Assembly (NCBI GenBank): GCA_964604565.1
Contig: CAZRZN010000072.1
Span: 1 to 16,762, forward strand
Direction: 5' to 3'
Length of the DNA stretch: 16,762 nucleotides
DNA from: CAZRZN01 sp964604565
GTDB taxonomy: Bacteria > Pseudomonadota > Alphaproteobacteria > Rhodobacterales > Rhodobacteraceae
The translations under genes were made by a program, and so were the position numbers. Positions 7,712 through 14,390 of the stretch are shown one piece after another (the stretch's first letter is position 1; each line of letters begins with the position of its first letter). Under the pieces are notes generated by a model. The model was not told the origin of the DNA. It searched no databases and was given only the letters and a program-made list of their open reading frames with translations.

Positions 7712-8443
7712 ATGGCAACGAAATCGACAGGGGCGAACGGCGATGACCGGTTCGTCAGGTTTCTGGAAGGCATCCGCCTTAATCGGGGTATCCCCCTGCG
7801 TGATCAGGTTTATTCCCTTGTGCGCAAGGCCATCGTCATCGGCAAGATCGCCCCCGGCGCCGCCATCAACGAGGTCGATATCGCAGCCCGTCTCGGGATC
7901 TCCAGAACACCGGTGCGCGAGGCGGTCAAGCGGGTCAGCGACGAAGGCCTGGTCGAGGTCTTCGCGCAAAACGGCACCTTCGTGACCGATATCAGCCGGA
8001 GCCAGGTGGAACAGGCCTACATCATCCGGATCGCATTGGAGCTTGAAAGCATCAAGCGCGCGGCCTCTGTCATCACGACAGAACAAATCCAGGACCTCGA
8101 AGATATCATCAATGCTCAGGAGATCGCCGTCCGGCGCGAACGCTTCGACGAAGCGATCGAAAGGGACGACGATTTCCACCGTGGGATCGCCTTGATCAAC
8201 GATCTCGACATGGTCTGGAAGGTGGTCGACATCTCCAAGGCGCAGATGGATCGTTGCCGGCTCTTGTCGCTGCCCTCGCCAGGCGCGGGCCTTGAGACGA
8301 TCCAACAGCACAGGACGATTCTCGAGGCGCTCTCGCGTCATCAGGAGGTTGAGTCGATGGCCGCGCTGCGGACCCATCTGGAAACCTCGATGAAGAATAC
8401 ATTTGTGTATCTGGATTCCAGAATGGATGAGCCGCAGGCATAG
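7712..8443 (+). CDS. GntR-family transcriptional regulator, FCD type (1)
   Basis: This protein of about 243 residues pairs an N-terminal GntR winged helix with a C-terminal FCD effector domain. The DNA-binding part runs from about 28 to 93 and includes LRDQVYSLVRKAIVIGKI, the recognition region LGISRTPVREAVKRV (61-75) and the wing. The FCD domain has the usual metal-ligand pattern: Asp152 with FH at His156, His200 (QQHRTIL) and His222 (RTHLETS). It should therefore bind a metal and a carboxylate-type or sugar-acid effector, as known FCD proteins do. Start choice is uncertain: GTG 7649, ATG 7697 and ATG 7712 are in frame. I prefer 7712 because GGGGG sits 7 nt before it. It is divergent from the SDR gene and probably represses it, the importer and itself through the shared motif. 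Confidence 0.88.
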   Translation: MATKSTGANGDDRFVRFLEGIRLNRGIPLRDQVYSLVRKAIVIGKIAPGAAINEVDIAARLGISRTPVREAVKRVSDEGLVEVFAQNGTFVTDISRSQVEQAYIIRIALELESIKRAASVITTEQIQDLEDIINAQEIAVRRERFDEAIERDDDFHRGIALINDLDMVWKVVDISKAQMDRCRLLSLPSPGAGLETIQQHRTILEALSRHQEVESMAALRTHLETSMKNTFVYLDSRMDEPQA

Positions 8444-8747
8444 GACTGTCCGGTTTCCGTCCTCCCGTCACGCTGGTGTATCTGTCGGTGGCGGGCTGGC
8501 CTTTATCCTGATCCGGGGCACTGTTCGCTGTTGCGAACCTGACGCGCCGCACCCCGCATGAACCGCTGATAGGCGCGACGGCATCCGCCACGGCTGGGTG
8601 TCTGCTCGTTTTCTACCTTCTTCCCGCTGGTGTAATTCCTGGCAGACCTTTGACTCCGGAAAAATGTGCTGTGAAAATGCCAAAAATACTTAATTGACAT
8701 GTCAGCGGGCTGTCAGTCACATGTTAGAGGCGGAAAAGAGGCTTCGA
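8444..8747. other. Intergenic stretch with the control region of the second operon
   Basis: This gap separates the two GntR genes. The right end holds a TTGACA and a 10-bp palindrome (8694-8704). The left two thirds contain short hydrophobic frames without start codons or ribosome binding sites, for example GLAFILIRG around 8490-8520 and, one frame over, GALFAVANLTRR and ATAGCLLVFYLLPAG to about 8640. They are faintly reminiscent of a decayed EamA/DMT-type transporter, but the match is too weak to call a pseudogene. Confidence 0.4.
8694..8722 (+). promoter_or_regulatory. Candidate promoter and palindromic operator of the Dpp-like operon
   Basis: TTGACA (8694-8699) is a consensus -35 box that overlaps the perfect 10-bp palindrome TGACATGTCA (8695-8704). 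A weak -10 candidate, TCACAT, lies 17 nt further on (8717-8722). The palindrome sits about 45 nt before the chosen start of the second GntR gene, so it is a good candidate for that protein's own operator. The assignment is inference; only one full copy is present in the window. Confidence 0.45.
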
Positions 8748-9518
8748 ATGTACGACCCAGCTTCCCCTCTGTTGCGAAACGGGACCGGCGCCTCAGGGCT
8801 GCCGCAGCCAGATGCCAAAGCACGGTTCGCCGAGGACCGGCTGCTTGACGCCGTCGTTTGGTGCGAGGTTCTGCCCGGGGACACGATTACGGAATCCGAC
8901 GTCATGGAGCGTTTCGGTCTGTCCCGTGCCGCCGCGCGTGCCGCGCTGACACGTCTGGGTTATGACGGCTGGGCGCAGCCGCTGGCGCGGATGGGGTGGC
9001 AGGTCTTGCCCGTGACCGGCGCGCTCATTGGCGAGGTGCTGACCGCCCGCCGCCTTGTGGAGCCGGAAGCACTGGGTGCTGCACGCCTGTCCGACACGCA
9101 GATCGCTGAGGTGCAGCGCATCGGCCAGATCCTGAGCGCCATACAGGATCAGTCTGACCGAGGGGCCATCATCGCCTTTCGCCAATTTGTGGATGAGATC
9201 GACAGCCTGCTGGTTGCGTCCATCAATGAATTTACCGCGCGCCATCTGCGTAATCTGTGGCATCATTCCGCACGGATGACGCGCTACCTCGAAGATGCGT
9301 CTGCCGGGCGCATCTTTCGCCGGGACGATGTCTTTGCGCTGGTGCGCGCCGTGACCGACTGCGATGCGCAGGGGGTCCGTTCGGCCCGCCACGCACTGAT
9401 CGACGCACAGGAAGCCTTCTTTCTGCGGCAAGTCCTGAAAAGCAAAGCGGCGCTTGGCCCGGGCAGCGGGTTGAGAAAACACGCCGGACAAGCTGCCAAC
9501 AACAGGAGATCCACATGA
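8748..9518 (+). CDS. GntR-family regulator with a divergent FCD-like domain (2)
   Basis: This 256-residue protein has a GntR-type winged helix (about 28-90: ADRLLDA...EVLPGDTITESDVMERFGLSRAAARAALTRLG and a wing ending QVLPV) and an all-helical C-terminal half shaped like FCD. The usual FCD metal ligands are mostly missing: the DxxxFH-type motif is QFVDEIDSLL (147-155) and the central EHxxI motif is DDVFALVRAV (193-202); only the last, His215, remains. It may therefore sense its effector without a metal. ATG 8748 has GAGG 6 nt upstream; ATG 8721 and TTG 8694 are in-frame alternatives without sites, and the latter would lie inside the promoter. Its stop overlaps the binding-protein start (ATGA), so it is the first gene of the operon it presumably controls. 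Confidence 0.82.
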   Translation: MYDPASPLLRNGTGASGLPQPDAKARFAEDRLLDAVVWCEVLPGDTITESDVMERFGLSRAAARAALTRLGYDGWAQPLARMGWQVLPVTGALIGEVLTARRLVEPEALGAARLSDTQIAEVQRIGQILSAIQDQSDRGAIIAFRQFVDEIDSLLVASINEFTARHLRNLWHHSARMTRYLEDASAGRIFRRDDVFALVRAVTDCDAQGVRSARHALIDAQEAFFLRQVLKSKAALGPGSGLRKHAGQAANNRRST

Positions 9519-11005
9519 GACCCTTGACCGGACTGTTGACCGGCGTCGCCCTTGCGGTGCTGGCCTTGCCCGCCTTCGCGCGGGATCTGACCATCGACCT
9601 GACGGGTGAGCCGTCTTCGCTCGACCCGCACATGCAATGGAACCCGGACAGCTATTACGTTTACCGCAACATCTTTGACAACGTCGTGACGCGCGACAAC
9701 GACGGCGAGATCGTGCCGCAGATCGCGACCGAATGGGAATATGCCGGTGATACCGAGCTGGTGCTGACCATCCGCGAGGGCGTCACCTTTCACGACGGCA
9801 CGCCGCTGACGGCCGAGGACGTGGCGTTTTCCGTGAACCGGATCATCGACCCCGAGTTCGGCTCGCCGCAACTGGGCCAGTTCAACCAGATCGAAATGGC
9901 CGAGGTCATGGACGGCAACAAGGTCAAGCTGACGACCAAGGGGCCCTATCCCGCGTTGATGGCGCAATTGGTCAAGCTGTCGGTCGTGCCGCAGCACATC
10001 GTCGAAGAAATTGGCAAGGATGCCTTCAACCTCGCGCCGGTCGGGTCCGGGCCCTACAGCTTTGATGAGTGGAACCGGGGCGTTTCGGTCACCCTGGCCA
10101 AGAATGACGGCTACTGGGGTCAGGAGGGGCCATTCGACACCGCGACCTTCCGCGCCGTGCCGGATGCGGCGACGCGCATCGCGGATCTTCAAGCCGGGGC
10201 TGCCGACCTTGTCGTCGGTCTGGACAGCGATGGCGCGATGCAACTGACCGGCAACCCGGCGGTAAAGACCCTTTCGACGCCCACGGAACGCGTCGCCTTC
10301 ATGGGGATGAATCTGGACAAGCCGCCGTTTAGCGACCCCGACCTGCGGCGGGCCGCCAGCCTTGCCATCGATTCCGTTGCCATCGCCGAGGGGCTGCTGG
10401 GCGCGGGCGAAGTGCCCATGGCACAATTGTCGAGCCCGGCGCATTTCGGGTATGCCGAGGGCATCGCGCCCTATGACTACGACCCCGAACAGGCGGCTGA
10501 GATCGTTGCGGGCAAGGCGGAGCTTGCGGCGACCCCGGCCACCTTCGCCACGGCGCCGGTGTTCGACCAGCGCGTCGTGCAGGCGCTGCAACAGATGTTG
10601 AACGACGTCGGTTTCGACATCTCTATAAGCATGACGGACATGCCGACCTATCTGGCAGCCGCGCGCGCGCCCGACCGGGCAGAGCGGCCGGAACTGAACT
10701 TTGGCCGCTGGTCCTGCGCCTGCCAGGATGCGGATGGCATCGCCTATCCGCTGCTTCATTCGGGCAGTTCGTGGAGCCGGGTGAACCGCGCGGATCTGGA
10801 CGCGCTGCTGGAAGAGGCGCGGACCTCGCTGGACGAAAACGTCCGTCTGGCCGCCTATGAGAAAGTGCACCAGATCGTGCGCGACGATTATCTGGTGCGG
10901 CCGATCTATCAGGCTGCGGTGCTTTACGGCGCGCGGGCCGAGCTGGAGTTCGAACCGACCGCCAATGAAAGCATGTTCCTCAACCGCATGAGCTGGTCGG
11001 AGTAA
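9515..11005 (+). CDS. Opp/Dpp-type periplasmic substrate-binding protein
   Basis: This 496-residue protein of the SBP_bac_5 family is the receptor of the second ABC importer, which belongs to the group that carries peptides, nickel, opines, glutathione and other small amides. A Sec signal peptide covers residues 1-22 (cleavage after AFA). The mature protein starts with the family's EPSSLDPH segment, and the family signature lies at about 85-112 (REGVTFHDGTPLTAEDVAFS). The C-terminal part contains the WSCACQDADG and LLHSGSSWSR stretch, which lines the ligand site in relatives. AGGAG lies 6 nt before ATG 9515. The gene overlaps the regulator stop by 4 nt and abuts the permease gene. Substrate class cannot be fixed from sequence, but the downstream enzymes point to an amide or imide rather than ordinary peptides. 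Confidence 0.9.
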   Translation: MRPLTGLLTGVALAVLALPAFARDLTIDLTGEPSSLDPHMQWNPDSYYVYRNIFDNVVTRDNDGEIVPQIATEWEYAGDTELVLTIREGVTFHDGTPLTAEDVAFSVNRIIDPEFGSPQLGQFNQIEMAEVMDGNKVKLTTKGPYPALMAQLVKLSVVPQHIVEEIGKDAFNLAPVGSGPYSFDEWNRGVSVTLAKNDGYWGQEGPFDTATFRAVPDAATRIADLQAGAADLVVGLDSDGAMQLTGNPAVKTLSTPTERVAFMGMNLDKPPFSDPDLRRAASLAIDSVAIAEGLLGAGEVPMAQLSSPAHFGYAEGIAPYDYDPEQAAEIVAGKAELAATPATFATAPVFDQRVVQALQQMLNDVGFDISISMTDMPTYLAAARAPDRAERPELNFGRWSCACQDADGIAYPLLHSGSSWSRVNRADLDALLEEARTSLDENVRLAAYEKVHQIVRDDYLVRPIYQAAVLYGARAELEFEPTANESMFLNRMSWSE

Positions 11006-11932
11006 ATGCTGCGCTTTCTCCTGCAACGGGGCGGTCAGGCGCTGGTGGCGGTGTTCGGGGTCGTGACGCTGGTGTTCTTCATCCAGCGGCTGACAGGCGA
11101 TCCCGTGCTGCTGCTGGTGCCGGAAACCGCGACCGAGCAGGACATCGAGGCCATGCGCGCGACGCTTGGCCTCGATCGCCCGATGGGCGTGCAATACCTG
11201 GAATTTCTTTTCGACATGCTGCGGTTCGACCTCGGGCGCAGCTTTGTCCAGAACGCGCCCGTCTGGGACATCCTCGTGAGCCGGATTCCGCAGACGCTGC
11301 AACTGGCGGCGGGGGCGTTGACCGTGGCGCTGCTGATCGGCCTGCCGCTGGGATTGATCATGGCGCTGACACGGGGCAGGGCGGTATCGCGCATCATCAT
11401 GGGGGGCGTGCTGGCCTTTCAGTCCCTGCCCACCTTCTGGAGCGGGATCATGATGATCCTCGTGTTCGGGGTCTGGCTGAAATGGCTGCCGCCGTCGGGC
11501 ATCGGGACGTTTGGGCATCTGGTCATGCCGTCCATCGCGCTGGGGCTGCTGTCGCTTGCGACCTACGCGCGCATCATGCGCAGTGCGGTGATCGACGAAC
11601 TGGGCAAGGATTACGTCAGATCGGCGCGCGCGCGTGGCGTCGGCACCGGGCGGTTGGTGCGGCGGCATCTGCTGCGGAATGCGTCGATCCCCGTGATCTC
11701 GATCACCGCGCTTGAGCTGTCGCAACTGCTGGCGGGCGCGGTCATCGTGGAGACTGTCTTTGCCTGGCCGGGGCTGGGTCTGCTGACGGTGCAAAGCATC
11801 GCGTCCCGCGATTTCATGGTTGTGCAGGCGGTGGTCCTGCTGGGCGCCTTCGTCACCATCGCAGCCAATCTGGCGGCGGATATCCTCTATACCGTGGTCG
11901 ATCCGCGCGTCCGCCTGACGGGCAAGTCATGA
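11006..11932 (+). CDS. Opp/Dpp-type ABC permease, DppB-like
   Basis: This 308-residue inner-membrane permease is one half of the translocation pore. It has the DppB/OppB layout: a first membrane helix (VAVFGVVTLVFFIQRL), a periplasmic region with GDP and LGLDRPMGVQYLEFL, and then a core of about five helices. The EAA loop that docks the ATPase is DYVRSARARGVGTGRLVRRHLLRNASIPVI near residues 204-233, and the family's VVxxVFAWPGLG follows. The ATG directly abuts the TAA of the binding-protein gene, and its stop overlaps the next start by 4 nt. Confidence 0.92.
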   Translation: MLRFLLQRGGQALVAVFGVVTLVFFIQRLTGDPVLLLVPETATEQDIEAMRATLGLDRPMGVQYLEFLFDMLRFDLGRSFVQNAPVWDILVSRIPQTLQLAAGALTVALLIGLPLGLIMALTRGRAVSRIIMGGVLAFQSLPTFWSGIMMILVFGVWLKWLPPSGIGTFGHLVMPSIALGLLSLATYARIMRSAVIDELGKDYVRSARARGVGTGRLVRRHLLRNASIPVISITALELSQLLAGAVIVETVFAWPGLGLLTVQSIASRDFMVVQAVVLLGAFVTIAANLAADILYTVVDPRVRLTGKS

Positions 11933-12774
11933 GTGTCGCCGCCGCTCCCCGCGTTCGGCTGGGTGCCGCGCTGTCATGGTGGCCCGCATGGCTTCTGGGC
12001 CTGTTGGTGGTCTGCGCGGTGTTCGCCCCGTGGCTGGCGCCGCTGGATCCGGACCGCCAGAACCTGCTGGCGCGCCTGAAGGCGCCGGGCTTCGAGGCCC
12101 GCGGCGCGGTCTATTGGCTGGGTTCGGATGAATTGGGCCGCGACGTGCTGTCCCGCGTGATCCATGGCGCAAGGGTGTCGATCTCGGTCGCGGTGCTGTC
12201 GGTCCTGCTGTCAGGTGTGGTCGGGGTCGCCGTGGGCATGCTGGCGGGTTACCTGCGCGGCTGGGTCGAAACGGTGCTGATGCGGCTGGTCGACATCTTC
12301 CTGTCGATCCCCGCGATCCTGCTGGCGATCATCACGGTGGCGGTGCTTGGCCCCGGGTTCGTGAATGTGATCCTCGTGCTGGCACTGACCCGCTGGCCGC
12401 GTTACGCGCGCGTCGCCTACGGCCAGACACTGGCCATGGCGGACCGGCCGTTCGTGCGATTGTCGCGTGCCATGGGCGCGGGAACGCCACGGGTGCTGTT
12501 CCAGCACATCCTTCCGAACATCGCCGGGCCGCTGCTGGTGGTGGCCACGCTTGAATTCGGGCTGATGGTCCTGTTCGAGGCGGGCCTGTCCTTTCTCGGA
12601 CTGGGTGTGCAGCCGCCGATGGCCAGCTGGGGCGCGATGCTGTCGGTGGGCCGAAACTATATCGCCACGGCCTGGTGGATCGCCACTTTTCCGGGGCTCG
12701 CACTTTTTCTGCTTGTCCTGTCCGCCAACCTGATCGGCGACCGGATGAGCGACAAGATCGGAAAGGGACGCTGA
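11929..12774 (+). CDS. Opp/Dpp-type ABC permease, DppC-like
   Basis: This 281-residue permease is the partner of the DppB-like protein. The short cytoplasmic N-terminus is followed by the first helix, then the periplasmic segment with the OppC/DppC hallmark LGSDELGRDVLSRVIHGARVS (about 64-84). The EAA loop is PFVRLSRAMGAGTPRVLFQHILPNIAGP, followed by EAGLSFLGLGVQPPMASWG, which is almost invariant in the family. It starts in an ATGA overlap with the previous gene and its TGA abuts the next ATG, so the importer and the enzyme genes are translated from one message. Confidence 0.92.
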   Translation: MSVAAAPRVRLGAALSWWPAWLLGLLVVCAVFAPWLAPLDPDRQNLLARLKAPGFEARGAVYWLGSDELGRDVLSRVIHGARVSISVAVLSVLLSGVVGVAVGMLAGYLRGWVETVLMRLVDIFLSIPAILLAIITVAVLGPGFVNVILVLALTRWPRYARVAYGQTLAMADRPFVRLSRAMGAGTPRVLFQHILPNIAGPLLVVATLEFGLMVLFEAGLSFLGLGVQPPMASWGAMLSVGRNYIATAWWIATFPGLALFLLVLSANLIGDRMSDKIGKGR

Positions 12775-13533
12775 ATGGATTTTGGAAATGAGTTCAAGGG
12801 AAAGCGCGTGGTCATCACGGGGGCAGCGGGTGTCATGGGCCGCGCCCTCGTGGACCAGTTCACCAGCGCGAAGGCCGAGGTCTGTTCGACCGATGTGTCG
12901 GCCGAGGGTCTGCGGGGGTTTGCCGTTGCGGCAGACCTGACCACGGATCACGGGCTGGACACGCTGCTGGAGGCCGTTGCGCAAAAATGGGGCGCGCCGG
13001 ATGTCGTGGTGAACAATGCCGCGCTTTATCCCTCTGCCTTTCTGCTGGACATGGAGGTCGCGGACTGGGACCGCATCATGGACCTGAACGTGCGTGCGCC
13101 CGTGGTCCTCATGCGCGGCTTTGCGCTGCAAATGATCAAGGCGGGTGTGAAAGGCAATTTCATCAACATCTCATCCGGTGCCGCGCGCAAGATGCGGCGC
13201 ACGGCCGTCACCTACTGCACGTCCAAGACGGCGCTGGACCGCATGTCCAAGGGGTTTGCGCTGGAACTGGCGGAATTCGGGATCCGGGTGAATTGCCTCG
13301 AACCGGGCTTTGCCCCCGGCAGCGCGGTCTCGTCCCTGAGCCAGGAACATATCGACCGCGTGACAAACAACATCCCGCTGAAAGCCCAGACCATGCCGGA
13401 GGATATCGGGCAGGCGGCGCTGTATCTGGCATCCTCTGCCGCCAGGAACGTGACCGGCACCTCGCTGGCGGTCGATGGCGGCAATTCGGCGGGCGTCATG
13501 GACGTCTACCAGGAAAAGAAGCACCCGCTATGA
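12775..13533 (+). CDS. SDR-family oxidoreductase 2
   Basis: This is a 252-residue classical SDR, expected to be a soluble NAD(P)-dependent alcohol/ketone oxidoreductase. It has TGAAGVMG (15-22) for nucleotide binding, Asp40 favouring NAD(H), NNAA (80-83) in place of NNAG, Asn105, and a catalytic Ser134, Tyr147 and Lys151 (YCTSK). The C-terminal segment GTSLAVDGGNSAG is typical. The usual PG motif after the catalytic region is present as EPGFAPGSA. It is only distantly similar to the SDR at 6782-7528, so it is not a recent copy. It lies inside the importer operon with no gap before it and a 4-nt overlap after it, so it probably acts on the imported compound or on a product released by the two hydrolases next to it. 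Confidence 0.9.
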   Translation: MDFGNEFKGKRVVITGAAGVMGRALVDQFTSAKAEVCSTDVSAEGLRGFAVAADLTTDHGLDTLLEAVAQKWGAPDVVVNNAALYPSAFLLDMEVADWDRIMDLNVRAPVVLMRGFALQMIKAGVKGNFINISSGAARKMRRTAVTYCTSKTALDRMSKGFALELAEFGIRVNCLEPGFAPGSAVSSLSQEHIDRVTNNIPLKAQTMPEDIGQAALYLASSAARNVTGTSLAVDGGNSAGVMDVYQEKKHPL

Positions 13534-14390
13534 TCTGGGAGACGCCCGACTATCGCTGGCCCGGCGGCGCCCGCGCCGCGGCCTGTTTCAGCGTCGATGT
13601 GGACGCGCTGTCACCGTATCTGTGGCAAACGCGCGAGGGTGTGCCCGGCACGCTGGCCGCCGTCGAGCATCGGCAATACGGGATGCGCCGGGGGCTGGCG
13701 CGGATGGTGGACATGCTGGACCGGCTGGGCATCCGGGGCAGCTTTTTCGTGCCGGGCGTGGTGGCGGAGGAAAACCCGAACCTTTTGCCAGGCCTTTTGG
13801 CGCGTGGCCACGAAATCGGGTTGCATGGCTATTTCCATGAGATCGTGGCCGACATAACCGATGCGCAATTCACCGAGGCACTGGAACGCGCCATCGCATT
13901 GTTCGAGGCGCAAACCGGGCAGCGCCCCGCCGGTTTCCGGTCGCCCGCGTGGGAAATGACCCCCCATATGCTGGCGGAACTGCGGCGGCTGGATCTCTGG
14001 GACAGCTCGCTGATGGGCCACGATCTGCCTTACACGATCGACGGCGTGACCGAAGTGCCGGTGCGCTGGGACAATGACGACGCGATCTTTTTCAAGTTCC
14101 TTGGCCCGGGGGACCGCGCGCCGCGCTCCCATCTGGAAATCGGCGAGACGTGGAAGGATGAGGCGCAGGCCCAGATCGACGATGGCGGGCTGTTCATGCT
14201 GACCGTGCATGACTGGATCTCGGGCCGGGCGGCGCGGGTGCGGATGCTCGAGGATCTCTGGCGCGGACTGGCCGGGCGGGACGACGTCTGGATCGCCACC
14301 TGCGGCGAAATCGCCGCGCATCACGGCACGCAGAGCGGGTTCGAGACGAAAACCGCGCCGATCCGATCCGTCAGGGAAAGGCAGGAATGA
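13530..14390 (+). CDS. Polysaccharide-deacetylase-fold hydrolase (PuuE/PgdA-like), cytoplasmic
   Basis: This 286-residue NodB-homology protein resembles the metal-dependent subgroup that includes PuuE allantoinase, cyclic imidases and Helicobacter PgdA. Visible motifs are FSVDVDA with Asp23/Asp25, HGYFHE with His99 and His103 as metal ligands, GFRSPAWEMT (Arg137) and LTVHDWISGR with His227. There is no signal peptide or membrane anchor, which argues against cell-wall deacetylation and for a small cytoplasmic amide, imide or ureide substrate. ATG 13530 overlaps the SDR stop; a weak GGAAAAGAAG lies upstream. The frame is open far upstream inside the SDR gene, but that part is a shadow frame. 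It sits between an SDR and an Ntn hydrolase in an importer operon, so it is probably a catabolic step. The exact reaction is unknown. Confidence 0.85.
   Translation: MIWETPDYRWPGGARAAACFSVDVDALSPYLWQTREGVPGTLAAVEHRQYGMRRGLARMVDMLDRLGIRGSFFVPGVVAEENPNLLPGLLARGHEIGLHGYFHEIVADITDAQFTEALERAIALFEAQTGQRPAGFRSPAWEMTPHMLAELRRLDLWDSSLMGHDLPYTIDGVTEVPVRWDNDDAIFFKFLGPGDRAPRSHLEIGETWKDEAQAQIDDGGLFMLTVHDWISGRAARVRMLEDLWRGLAGRDDVWIATCGEIAAHHGTQSGFETKTAPIRSVRERQE

Noticed and set aside
9284..11794. An 836-codon open frame on the minus strand across the binding-protein and permease genes
   Set aside because: It is antisense to two clear genes, is rich in His, Arg, Gln and Asp in the manner of GC-rich shadow frames, and has no domain or ribosome binding site.
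9515..12774. Assigning dppA, dppB and dppC gene symbols or dipeptide specificity
   Set aside because: The family fits, but these importers carry many substrates and the associated enzymes argue for a non-peptide amide.
12987..13529. An upstream in-frame extension of the deacetylase-fold protein by 181 codons
   Set aside because: It lies entirely inside the SDR gene in another frame and matches nothing in the deacetylase family; the family motifs begin properly from ATG 13530.
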